Numbered from the stretch's first letter, positions 1 through 6,686 are shown. The stretch is 10,553 bases of DNA from an uncultured Saprospiraceae bacterium (GCA_937127195.1 CAKZLT010000071.1:1-10553), one strand, 5' to 3'. Notes: generated by a model from the sequence alone, not told the origin. Numbers and translations: made by a program.

Positions 1-39
1 ATAATAGGCGTGTTGTTTGCCTTCTTCCGTTTTGATCTT

Positions 40-83
40 TTTAATCTCCCGTTGACGACTCTTTACCCTCCCGTTGATGACTC
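40..83. repeat. Tandem 22-bp direct repeat, two units
   Basis: Units at 40-61 and 62-83 match at 19 of 22 positions; both contain CTCCCGTTGA followed by GACTC. Read on the minus strand, one frame of each unit gives a heptad (SHQREGK and SRQREIK), which would suit an SMC coiled coil, but 22 bp is not a multiple of three, so the second unit is shifted by one base. It lies beyond the stop that closes the smc frame. It may be a damaged coding duplication or part of a non-smc sequence. Confidence 0.6.
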
Positions 84-140
84 CTCAAACTCATTGATTC
101 TTTTGGCTTTGCGACTGCCAAGGGCGGCACATAGTTAGAC

Positions 141-1118
141 TCAACCTTCTAAATTAATACAGAAATTCGCCCTCTGAGCCGTTTCGGCTATTTTCTTCCT
201 TTTTTGTTTGTCTTTTTTTTTTCCCCGATTTTTCCGAAAAATCTTTTTGGTTTTTTTTTGTTCTTCGGCTAGTTTTTTCTCTTTATCTAAATTGGCTTGT
301 TTAGATTTCTCTAATCCAGCTTCTCGCGTGTGAATTTCGCCTTGTAATTGTAAATATTTGGCTTGTTCGGTTTGTAAAGAGTTTGCAAGAACTTTATAGC
401 GCGTTTTGTAAGCATTCAATTGATGAACGGCTAATTCTATGGCGTAATTCTGGTATTGTTCTTTGATTTCTAGGTAACGTTTAGCACGTTTGGCTTCTTT
501 TTCGAGACGTTTTAGATTGCCTTCTATTTCAAATAATAAATCTTCAACGCGTTCCAAATCGGCAGAAGTACCTTTGAGTTTATTGAGTGTTTCGCGTTTT
601 CTTTTTTTGTATTTAGAAATTCCAGCCGCCTGTTCAAATAGTTTTCTACGAGAGTTTTCGCGGTCGGTGAGTAAATCATCAACCATATTCAAGGCGATGA
701 TGGCATAAGAATTTGAACCAATTCCTGTATCTAAAAATAGATTAGTAATATCTTTGAGACGGCATTGAACGCCATTAATACGGTATTCACTTTCGCCGCT
801 TCTGAATAGGATTCTAGTAATGGTAACTGCGCCAAATTCAGTTGGAAGGATGTTTTTTGTATTTTCAAACGTCAAAGAAACTTCTGCGACACCGCTTTGT
901 CGTTTCTTTTTTGAACCATTAAAAATAACGCTAGACATTTTCTCAGAACGCAATTCTTTACTCTTTTGCTCACCGAGTACCCAGCGCATTGCGTCAACAA
1001 TATTAGATTTACCACAACCATTTGGTCCAACAATCCCAATGACATCTTCATTGAAATTGATGACCGTTCGCTCCGCAAAGCTCTTAAATCCTTTTATTTC
1101 TAATGTTGTTAAACGCAT
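141..1118 (-). CDS. smc: Chromosome segregation ATPase SMC, N-terminal part, frame broken
   Basis: This is the N-terminal ATPase half-domain and start of the first coiled coil of SMC, the condensin subunit that organises and segregates the chromosome. The start MRLTTLEIKGFKSF is typical. The Walker A motif GPNGCGKSN is at residues 31-39, the Q-loop glutamine follows at WVLGEQ (about 51), and FEQAAGISKYKKRK leads into a Lys/Glu-rich coiled coil from about residue 170. The family is normally about 1,180 residues, but here the frame stops after 325. From about residue 285 the protein becomes an atypical run of K and R, and the DNA contains T9 (251-259) and T10 (213-222) tracts. Adding one base near the T9 tract gives a more SMC-like KNQKDFSEK. 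The hinge, second coil, signature motif and Walker B lie outside the window. Identity is certain. Whether the break is a real mutation, an assembly error or an insertion junction is not. Confidence 0.9.
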   Translation of the reverse strand: MRLTTLEIKGFKSFAERTVINFNEDVIGIVGPNGCGKSNIVDAMRWVLGEQKSKELRSEKMSSVIFNGSKKKRQSGVAEVSLTFENTKNILPTEFGAVTITRILFRSGESEYRINGVQCRLKDITNLFLDTGIGSNSYAIIALNMVDDLLTDRENSRRKLFEQAAGISKYKKRKRETLNKLKGTSADLERVEDLLFEIEGNLKRLEKEAKRAKRYLEIKEQYQNYAIELAVHQLNAYKTRYKVLANSLQTEQAKYLQLQGEIHTREAGLEKSKQANLDKEKKLAEEQKKTKKIFRKNRGKKKDKQKRKKIAETAQRANFCINLEG

Positions 1119-1132
1119 CTTTTTTTAATTAA

Positions 1133-1292
1133 GGGAGTAGGAAAAAAATAACCTACCCAATCTAGCTTGTTATTTTCCATTTTAAAAAACATAAAAAATA
1201 GTTCCGTAGCGATGCTATGCAACGATTTTTTAAATTTCTTAAAAAGAAAAATAACGTTACAATATCGGGTAGCTTATTTATTTCCTACTCCC
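1133..1292. mobile_element. 160-bp MITE-like element, full-length copy
   Basis: The element starts with GGGAGTAGGAAA and ends with its exact complement TTTCCTACTCCC. The terminal inverted repeats extend to 26 bp (1133-1158 and 1267-1292) with 24 matches. The flanks are TAA at 1130-1132 and TAA at 1293-1295, a possible 3-bp target duplication, though chance is not excluded in such AT-rich DNA. There is no open reading frame, so any movement would need a transposase from elsewhere. A second, shorter copy lies in opposite orientation at 5977-6065. The central 65 bp (1179-1243) contain a small hairpin at 1201-1223. That a related sequence occurs twice in 5 kb is seen directly; its mobility is inferred. 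Confidence 0.7.
1201..1223. repeat. Internal hairpin of the 160-bp element
   Basis: The arms GTTCCGTAGC and GCTATGCAAC enclose a GAT loop. The 10-bp stem has one mismatch and one wobble-compatible pair. It sits in the part of the element that the copy at 5977-6065 lacks, so it may be a nested or lost module. Its CCGTAGC and GCTATGC wording resembles short palindromic repeats common in this phylum, which is an impression from memory only. Confidence 0.5.
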
Positions 1293-1321
1293 TAATAATT
1301 ATCAATTAATAATTAATAATT
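1293..1321. repeat. Left arm of AT-rich inverted repeat pair
   Basis: This stretch matches the reverse complement of 1458-1486 at 27 of 29 positions. It abuts the right end of the 160-bp element directly. The two arms enclose about 136 bp holding the GC-rich hairpin at 1348-1380. Because the arms are built almost only of TAAT and ATTA blocks, simple composition raises the chance of matching, but 27 of 29 is well above that expected from composition alone. Confidence 0.55.
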
Positions 1322-1347
1322 TTCCTTTTGTTGTTTTTTTGAATATT

Positions 1348-1380
1348 AGGCGTCGGACGCTTCGAAAGCGTCGGACGCCT
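1348..1380. repeat. GC-rich 33-bp hairpin (REP-like)
   Basis: The arms AGGCGTCGGACGCTT and AAGCGTCGGACGCCT form a 15-bp stem with one mismatch around a CGA loop. The block GCGTCGGACGC is also present twice as a direct repeat. It is strikingly GC-rich for its surroundings. It lies about 118 bp past the lipoprotein stop. No U-tract follows the stem on the minus strand and only a weak GTTTTATG on the plus strand, so an extragenic palindromic repeat is favoured over an intrinsic terminator. Confidence 0.7.
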
Positions 1381-1457
1381 GTTTTATGATTTTAATTAAA
1401 TTATGGAAGAAGCTGAAAACACTTATTTTGAACAAATGGGTTCACACTACAAAAGCC

Positions 1458-1486
1458 AATTATTAATTATTCATTGCTAATTATTA
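1458..1486. repeat. Right arm of AT-rich inverted repeat pair
   Basis: This is the partner of 1293-1321, with 27 of 29 positions complementary. It ends 11 bp before the stop codon of the minus-strand lipoprotein gene. Its ATTATTCATTGC wording is loosely similar to the ATTAATCATTCA module found at the other hairpins of this window. Confidence 0.55.
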
Positions 1487-1497
1487 ATTAATAATTC

Positions 1498-2034
1498 CTA
1501 GCTTTCTAATTCAAATTCTACCACCAAAATTGTCTCGTCGCCTTGCACGAATCTGTCGATTTTGTAAGTTGCGTCATTTGTGATTTGAAGTGTTTCGCCA
1601 AGTTGAGCCGTTTCTTCGCCTGCCAAAACTAGATTTTGATAACCTTCAAATTGAGGAACAATGCGAGACATATATTTGAATTGACTAGCGACTAATTTAA
1701 CCCAAAATGATGCATTTTCTTTTTCATCAATAGCGATAGGAATATTAAATTGGTAGCGTTGTTTGAGGATTTTACAGCCAGATTGATGTAATTCCATAGA
1801 CATTCCTGTCTCAAAAGTTGCTTTCTCTATAGCATGAGAAGATACAATTTCGAAGCTCTTATCTCTGATTAGATAACTGGTATCTTGAAAAATAGCTTGA
1901 ACGTCATTTACGCATTTTGATAAATCGCTTTCCATTTCTGCATCTGTGTATTGTGGTTGTTCTTCTCCTTTTTGAGTGTTTGAGCCACAGCTCCATGTTA
2001 ATAAAGCTAATCCGATTATTGCTATATATTTCAT
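1498..2034 (-). CDS. Small putative lipoprotein of unknown function
   Basis: The 178-residue product begins MKYIAIIGLALLTWSCGS, a lipoprotein signal peptide with a short basic start, a hydrophobic stretch and a lipobox LTWSC whose Cys16 would be lipidated after cleavage. The mature part opens with GSNTQKGEEQPQ, a polar acidic linker. Some Bacteroidota surface-exported lipoproteins have a lysine plus acidic residues just after the cysteine; the QKGEE here is only a loose match. The rest is a mixed soluble domain with two further cysteines (41 and 87), which could pair in the periplasm, and a beta-rich C-terminus ending TILVVEFELES. I do not recognise a family. It lies downstream of the protease in the same direction, but a 182-bp spacer with a hairpin separates them, so separate transcription is likely. 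Confidence 0.8.
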   Translation of the reverse strand: MKYIAIIGLALLTWSCGSNTQKGEEQPQYTDAEMESDLSKCVNDVQAIFQDTSYLIRDKSFEIVSSHAIEKATFETGMSMELHQSGCKILKQRYQFNIPIAIDEKENASFWVKLVASQFKYMSRIVPQFEGYQNLVLAGEETAQLGETLQITNDATYKIDRFVQGDETILVVEFELES

Positions 2035-2087
2035 TTGTCTAATTGTATTTACGTTTGTAATATTTAGAGCGCGAATATAAGGATTAA

Positions 2088-2152
2088 AATGATGAATGGT
2101 AAATGATTAATGCGGAATGCTACCGCTATTAGTTCCAGAAACAGCGGTAGCA
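2088..2152. repeat. Hairpin repeat, divergent third copy of the CAGCGG family
   Basis: The stem TGCTACCGCT (2118-2127) pairs perfectly with AGCGGTAGCA (2143-2152) around a 15-base loop. Its right arm reads AAACAGCGGTAGC, compared with AAACAGCGGAGC in the hairpins at 8203-8275 and 9786-9858. The flank at 2088-2113, read on the minus strand, matches the flank of those two repeats at 23 of 26 positions (GCATTAATCATT, then CATCATT at the end). It lies about 65 bp past the protease stop, so it may help end that transcript, but no U-tract directly follows the stem. Confidence 0.6.
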
Positions 2153-2216
2153 CTTCTACATTCGAAATTCTTCGGTTCGTCGTAAGTTCTGACGGCAAAG
2201 GTAGGGTTCAGTAATT

Positions 2217-4055
2217 CTATTTCAGATTGCTCAAATTCTTCACAAAACCATTAATTCCTTGCTGCTTCATCATGATTCTTTGCAGATTTGCTTCATTCCA
2301 AGATTGAAATTTTCCAACACAAATACGATAAATGGTCTTTCCATTAAGCTCATTAATATTAACAATAATTGGTTTTTGAAACTTCTTTTCTAGTTTCTCT
2401 GCTTGTATTAATACATTTCCATATTCTGCAAAAACACCAATTTGAACACCGTAACCTTCCGATTTTTGTCTTTTTACACTAAACTCAAACAAACCTTGTC
2501 CTGTCTGAACACGTTCTTCAACCACAGGCTTATTAACGCCCGTTTTATCACGCATTCTAATCGCCTCAGCTACCGCTTTATCAGCATTTACACGACCATA
2601 ACCATATTTTACAGAGTGTCCGCGTGTATCGTAATCACTTGCTCGACCAATTTTGTCTGCTGTTTTGATAAGAACTTCTTTGACTTGCTTTGCCGTCAAT
2701 TTAGGATTAGCCGAAAGCATCAGCGCGCAAATACCAGCAACTAAAGGCGTTGCACTTGACGTACCTCCAAAATGCTTATGCTGCGAACTTCTAGAACGAC
2801 CATCAAACCAATGACCTGTATCCCAAGAAGCCTTAGGCGCGATAATCGGCCAATCACCGTTGGAAGGCGCGCAAATCGTTACTTCTGCTCCGCGATTAGA
2901 GTAAAAAGCGTGTTCATCGCGACTAGTAGAAGCTGCCACCGCAATCACATCAGGATGCACCGAATAATAACTCACATAATCCAAGTCATCATTCCCAACC
3001 GCAAAAAGTACCACACTTCCCAGACCATTTCGACCTTCCGTTGCAGCTTTTGTAATTGCAGCTTCTTTCATAGAATTAAGCGCGAAACTCGCATCCGTCG
3101 TTCCCCAAGAACAACTAATAATATCCGCACCGTTCTTTATACAATGGTTAAAAATGTTCTCCGTTGCTCGCCAACCAAATGACGTTCCACTCAATGGCAT
3201 AAACTTAGAATTCGGTGCTGCACCAACCATTCCAGTACCATTAACACGCCCTAAGGCAACACCAGCACACGGCGTTCCGTGCGAAAAACCAAAACCATCT
3301 GCACTAAAACGACTTGAATTCGTCCAAAAATCAAACGGTTTCGTTATATTGTTAGAAATATCTGGATGATTCAAATCAAATCCATTATCTACAATTGCAA
3401 TCGTAATATCGGAAGAACCTCGATTTCCTAAGCGTTTCCAGGCATCAATTACTTTGGCATCTGCGCCCGCTTTTATAGGATAATTATCTCCAGGAATGTA
3501 ACCTTTGTTCTCCAAATGCCATTCTTGTTCAAATAAAGAATCTTGAACAGCAGACAAAGCATAATGGTCAACCAAGGTATCCAAATCAGGCTCTGCAGCG
3601 CGCACCAACGAAAAATTAGTTAATAAACCTGCCGTTTTGATTGGATTTGGGGATTTTGAAGTTACCTTAACAATCACTCGGTCTTTACCTCTTCGTTCTA
3701 CTAATTCCAAATAATATTCATCAAATACCAAAGTTTGCTCTTCTTCATCTACATTATGATGAAAAATAATCAAAATCTCTCCCGTAGGTACGAGCGGTCG
3801 GTCACTGCCTTCGATATGATAAACGTGAGTTCCGATTTCTACATCGGCATCTTCTCGAATTGTATCTAATTTTTCGTTGACATCTTCGACATCTTCATCT
3901 ATTTCTAAAACCTTAAAACCACCTAATTTCTCTAATTTGGTCGTTGTTTGTTCCTTAGGCATAGCTTCTACACCACGCGTTTTATGTTGCTTGAGTCCAA
4001 TTAATTTAGAACTTTTCTCTATTTTGAAGACACCTTTTCCTAATTTGATTTCCAT
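2217..4055 (-). CDS. Subtilisin-like serine protease (S8) with C-terminal SPOR domain
   Basis: This 612-residue peptidase carries the full subtilase triad: Asp223 in TIAIVDNGFD, His259 in GFSHGTPCAG and Ser433 in GGTSSATPLVAG, plus the oxyanion Asn355 in FAVGND. The catalytic domain spans roughly residues 200-500. Residues 1-175 form an acidic domain rich in beta-strand signals (VYHIEGSDRPLVPTGEI, then DLDTL), probably a propeptide or chaperone-like module. Residues about 533-610 (YGVQIGVFAEYG, then YRICVGKFQSWNEA) look like a SPOR domain, a family that binds denuded peptidoglycan glycans at division sites. The N-terminus, MEIKLGKGVFKIEKS, has no hydrophobic leader, and an in-frame TAA lies two codons before the ATG, so no extension can add one. 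The substrate is unknown. The family is certain; localisation is unresolved. Confidence 0.93.
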   Translation of the reverse strand: MEIKLGKGVFKIEKSSKLIGLKQHKTRGVEAMPKEQTTTKLEKLGGFKVLEIDEDVEDVNEKLDTIREDADVEIGTHVYHIEGSDRPLVPTGEILIIFHHNVDEEEQTLVFDEYYLELVERRGKDRVIVKVTSKSPNPIKTAGLLTNFSLVRAAEPDLDTLVDHYALSAVQDSLFEQEWHLENKGYIPGDNYPIKAGADAKVIDAWKRLGNRGSSDITIAIVDNGFDLNHPDISNNITKPFDFWTNSSRFSADGFGFSHGTPCAGVALGRVNGTGMVGAAPNSKFMPLSGTSFGWRATENIFNHCIKNGADIISCSWGTTDASFALNSMKEAAITKAATEGRNGLGSVVLFAVGNDDLDYVSYYSVHPDVIAVAASTSRDEHAFYSNRGAEVTICAPSNGDWPIIAPKASWDTGHWFDGRSRSSQHKHFGGTSSATPLVAGICALMLSANPKLTAKQVKEVLIKTADKIGRASDYDTRGHSVKYGYGRVNADKAVAEAIRMRDKTGVNKPVVEERVQTGQGLFEFSVKRQKSEGYGVQIGVFAEYGNVLIQAEKLEKKFQKPIIVNINELNGKTIYRICVGKFQSWNEANLQRIMMKQQGINGFVKNLSNLK

Positions 4056-4388
4056 ATTCGTTTATTTGATATTCTCTTTTGGTTTTTGTAAAAATTCTTT
4101 TAAGTACCTAAAGCTTAATTTACCAAACTTAATATATAACCTAAAATACAAGCTTTTTAACTATAAGTCAATTTTTATAAAAAACCTAATGTTATTTTAC
4201 AGAGTGCGTAACAGGTTGTCGCATATTAGATTTACGAAATCTTAAAGATTTGGCAAATCTTTTTCACGCAGCCCATTTGCCAAATCTCTTAGATTTCGCA
4301 AATGTTCTTCGTCCCTATTCCGATAATTTGTTATTCCTCCATTTCACATCCTCTCTTAACCAACAAAAGCACTTTTCTGTTTCCACTA
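4056..4388. other. Spacer upstream of the protease, downstream of the DUF4403 gene
   Basis: This 333-bp spacer is very AT-rich. It must carry the protease promoter on its left side (about 4060-4200) and the end of the DUF4403 transcript on its right. The only clear structure is the inverted repeat at 4230-4303. No convincing small gene was seen. Confidence 0.5.
4230..4303. repeat. 29-bp inverted repeat forming a long hairpin
   Basis: The arms at 4230-4258 and 4275-4303 are complementary at 26 of 29 positions with a 16-base loop containing CACGCAGCCC. Each arm itself contains the smaller palindromic words GAAATCT and GATTTGGCAAAT. It lies 86 bp past the DUF4403 stop on the minus strand. No U-tract follows on either strand, so it is better read as an extragenic palindromic repeat than a standard terminator. 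The AGATTTGGC word also occurs in the perfect hairpin at 9727-9774. Confidence 0.75.
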
Positions 4389-5801
4389 TTAAAAACTCAA
4401 TCCATCAATTTTCATTTTGACTTTACCTTTCGTCAATACAATGACTCGAATACCTTCAGGTGTGACTTCTACTGCTTCAATCATCAATTCGCTCAACTTT
4501 CCGTTCATGACAACACCTTTCATCAATTCATATTCCTTCAATTCCTTTTCGACCATTGCTCTCGCATCTTTTAGATTATCCTCTAGCGGAAAAGTCAAAT
4601 AAGGTTTCATTTTTTTGAGAATGGTCGAATGAAAGATCCAGTTCGCTCCTTTAAATAATTTATTTTTAGTATCTAAATCATAATCCACGTTTTCGATACT
4701 AACCGTAGAAGTCACAGGGTCAAATACTGGTTGTCCGCGCATATAAATCGTTCCGTCGAAGCTACCTTCAAGAAAAGCTCCAATAATAATATCATCATCT
4801 TGACCATAAATATTGATATTCTTAATCGTTACTTTTCGCCTTCTCCCTTGCTTGAAAGTCTGTCCGACTAGTTCTTTTTTAGCTGCTTCTTCGGCTTCCA
4901 TATAAGGAATTTGCGAACTCAAACTAATTTCAAAAGAATCAGGAACGCTTTCTGGGCGGTTAAAAGCAGGTAATTTAGTGCTTTTGACAATATTTGGAGC
5001 GTCTTTACTCATCACGACTTCCGCCAAAGATTGAATACCTATAATACTTGAAATGGCATTGTTTTTAGTCACAATCGGCGACATAGCAATACTTTTGGGT
5101 GTTAATTTGAGCCAAACATTATAATCTTCATTCACATTCACGGGGTCTTGAAGCATCGACCAAGCATCCTGAATATTTTGTTGAATATTAATATTTGCTT
5201 TGATTTGGTCATCAATTGTCGTTTCAAGCATTTTCTTATTATAACTCAAAAGGCTATTCGCAATCGACTGCACCGACAAATCACTACCAAAAACCTTAAT
5301 GGTTGGCTTTTCTATCCATTTGTAATCAGTCAGAGTGGTAATTGTTGCCATTTCCCATTTTCGATTGATTTCGTAATTTGTAGTAAAATTCAAGGCAATA
5401 CTTCCTTTTACTTCTTGGTAAGCATACGCTCCAAATGCACCGTAACGCACTTTTGCCCATATTTTGAGTGGCACATAATACTCAAAAGCATCAGGTTCTG
5501 CCTTCACGGTGATTGTCCCCTTTTTCCAAACCTTGATTTTTAGATTATCTCCATCATTGTCCGTATAGCTTTTGTCTTCATAAATCAGCCCATCAAGACT
5601 TTCATTAATCGACTTTTGAAGCCCTTTCATGCTAATATTAATCGGGATATTAACCGTTGAAGCCTTAGGTTGATATTTTTTATCTTGATATTCTGCTTTT
5701 GGTTTATCTGGCTGTTGCATTTTTTTGTCAGGTTGAGCTTGTGACGAAAGATTTAAACATAAAAAAAACAATACTATAATATATATTGAACCAACTTTCA
5801 T
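4389..5801 (-). CDS. DUF4403 family secreted protein
   Basis: The 470-residue product starts with a clear signal peptide: MKVGSIYIIVLFFLCLNLSSQAQ, with likely cleavage near the SQA-Q junction, then a Lys/Pro/Gln-rich linker to about residue 45. The remainder fits the DUF4403 family of Bacteroidota. It opens with STVNIPINISMKGLQKSINE, then GLIYEDKSYTDNDGDNLKIKVW, and later strand-rich repeats. Proteins of this family are of unknown function and their length agrees. The region ALSKD-free middle (SSIIGIQSLAEVVMS) and the C-terminal GLSF end look intact, with no frameshift. It is likely periplasmic or outer-membrane associated. It is transcribed divergently from the DUF3098-uppP-truB operon across a 391-bp spacer holding a repeat element, so co-regulation is possible but not shown. 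Confidence 0.82.
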   Translation of the reverse strand: MKVGSIYIIVLFFLCLNLSSQAQPDKKMQQPDKPKAEYQDKKYQPKASTVNIPINISMKGLQKSINESLDGLIYEDKSYTDNDGDNLKIKVWKKGTITVKAEPDAFEYYVPLKIWAKVRYGAFGAYAYQEVKGSIALNFTTNYEINRKWEMATITTLTDYKWIEKPTIKVFGSDLSVQSIANSLLSYNKKMLETTIDDQIKANINIQQNIQDAWSMLQDPVNVNEDYNVWLKLTPKSIAMSPIVTKNNAISSIIGIQSLAEVVMSKDAPNIVKSTKLPAFNRPESVPDSFEISLSSQIPYMEAEEAAKKELVGQTFKQGRRRKVTIKNINIYGQDDDIIIGAFLEGSFDGTIYMRGQPVFDPVTSTVSIENVDYDLDTKNKLFKGANWIFHSTILKKMKPYLTFPLEDNLKDARAMVEKELKEYELMKGVVMNGKLSELMIEAVEVTPEGIRVIVLTKGKVKMKIDGLSF

Positions 5802-6192
5802 GATTTTATTTTTTTGTTTTTATAAAAAACATCTAAAAATAATAAAAAAGCCATCTTAAAACCCTTAAATCTCACACAAAAAGAGGTAATAACATTTCAT
5901 TATTACATTTTAGAAAAAGTTTAATAAACTGCAATTCATAAAAATAGAAAGGTTTATCTTAAATTTGCTGACTTTAGGGAGTAGGAAATAAATAAGCTAC
6001 CCGATATTGTAACGTTATTTTTCTTAAAAAGGAAAATAACAAGCTAGATTGGGTAGGTTATTTTTCTTCACTAAGAGAGTTATGTCTTTTTAAAAAAAAG
6101 ATGCTTTTAATAATAGCTTTTTTAATTTAGTTTTTTCTTAAAAAAAGTAAAACGAAGAATCCAATCGATTTTTTATATAATCAATATTAAAA
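5802..6192. other. Divergent promoter spacer with a truncated repeat element
   Basis: This 391-bp spacer separates the divergent DUF4403 gene and the DUF3098 operon, so it must contain both promoters. The middle is occupied by the short copy of the 160-bp element. Just before the DUF3098 start, TATAAT at 6176-6181 could be a -10-like box, but no matching -35 element was found and Bacteroidota use a different consensus, so this is weak. No small gene was seen. Confidence 0.5.
5977..6065. mobile_element. Shorter, inverted copy of the 160-bp MITE-like element
   Basis: Positions 5977-6025 are identical over 49 bp to the reverse complement of 1244-1292, and 6031-6065 are identical over 35 bp to the reverse complement of 1144-1178. 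The central 65 bp of the other copy are replaced by five A residues, a 60-bp difference. The right terminus after 6065 is degenerate: CTTCACTAAGAG replaces the expected TTCCTACTCCC. What remains folds as one long hairpin around TTCTTAAAAAGG. It is probably an inactive derivative. Confidence 0.7.
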
Positions 6193-6591
6193 ATGAGTAA
6201 AAAGAGAAATAAGCGTCCTGCGCCAAGAAGAACTGAACATCAAGACAGAAATACGACTAACCCAAAAGTAGTCAAAACGACTGGCTCACGTCAGCGTCCA
6301 ACGCCTCAAACGCGCAAGAAAACCAAGAAAAATACTCCAGCGGATATGGTTTTTGGTCGTGATAATTATATCTTAATGATTGGCGGTTTGGTATTGATTA
6401 TTATCGGTATGATGCTCATGAATGGCGGAGAAATGGCAGACCCGAACACTTGGGATGCTGATTCTATCTATAGTTTTAGAAGAATTACATTAGCTCCAAT
6501 CGTCATTCTTTTAGGTTTGATTGTAGAAATCGTAGCAATTTTTAGAAAATCTAAGCCAGCAGAAACACCAGCTTTGACAACGGAAGGATAA
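6193..6591 (+). CDS. DUF3098 family small membrane protein
   Basis: The 132-residue product has a basic, Pro/Arg/Lys-rich cytoplasmic N-terminus of about 50 residues (RPAPRRTEHQDR, then RKKTKKNTPADM). Two membrane segments follow: YILMIGGLVLIIIGMMLM (about 59-76) and ITLAPIVILLGLIVEIVAIF (about 97-116). The FGRDNYILM start, the short MNGGEMADPNTW turn and the FRRITLAP motif fit DUF3098. Its function is unknown. In many Bacteroidota it sits between ftsX and uppP. Here uppP follows as expected but ftsX is absent upstream, where a divergent DUF4403 gene is found instead. It starts a likely operon with uppP and truB. Confidence 0.85.
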   Translation: MSKKRNKRPAPRRTEHQDRNTTNPKVVKTTGSRQRPTPQTRKKTKKNTPADMVFGRDNYILMIGGLVLIIIGMMLMNGGEMADPNTWDADSIYSFRRITLAPIVILLGLIVEIVAIFRKSKPAETPALTTEG

Positions 6592-6595
6592 AAAA

Positions 6596-6686
6596 GAGGC
6601 GGGAAACGAGACCGTCCTTCGGACTGCGAGAAGCGAGATATTATAGCGGTGAATAAAAGTTCACGCCTTATCTCGCTTCCCGCTTC
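6596..6686. repeat. Structured palindromic repeat between DUF3098 gene and uppP
   Basis: The outer arms 6596-6611 and 6671-6686 (GCGGGAAACGAGA against TCTCGCTTCCCGC) pair at 14 of 16 positions. An inner arm, GAAGCGAGATA at 6630-6640, is perfectly complementary to 6669-6679. Both pairings need the same TCTCGCTTC segment, so only one can form at a time. Two smaller hairpins, GTCCTTCGGAC (6614-6624) and GTGAA/TTCAC near 6650-6664, lie inside. It is much more GC-rich than its flanks and ends 14 bp before the uppP ATG. Confidence 0.75.

Larger units (their letters stand above)
1119..1497. other. Repeat-filled spacer between smc and the lipoprotein gene
   Basis: This 379-bp gap holds no convincing gene. 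It is almost entirely made of three separate structures described below: a 160-bp element with terminal inverted repeats, a pair of 29-bp AT-rich inverted repeats, and a 33-bp GC-rich hairpin. The promoter for smc must lie at the left side of the gap, inside or beyond the 160-bp element, because smc starts only 14 bp from the element's edge. No recognisable Bacteroidota promoter could be assigned by eye. Confidence 0.6.

Noticed and set aside
1403..1480. Possible 25-residue plus-strand micro-gene starting MEEAENTYFEQMG
   Set aside because: It has no ribosome-binding site and its last codons fall in the AT-rich inverted repeat arm. It may be a gene remnant, but one short open stretch is not enough support.
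2442..3369. Several plus-strand open stretches opposite the protease gene
   Set aside because: They have no recognisable domains, show low-complexity composition and lie wholly antisense to a gene with an intact catalytic triad.
6100..6140. A/T-rich inverted repeat (CTTTTTTAA with TTAAAAAAAG) as a terminator
   Set aside because: It is composed only of A and T apart from its ends, lies upstream of a gene start rather than after a gene, and would be expected by chance in this composition.
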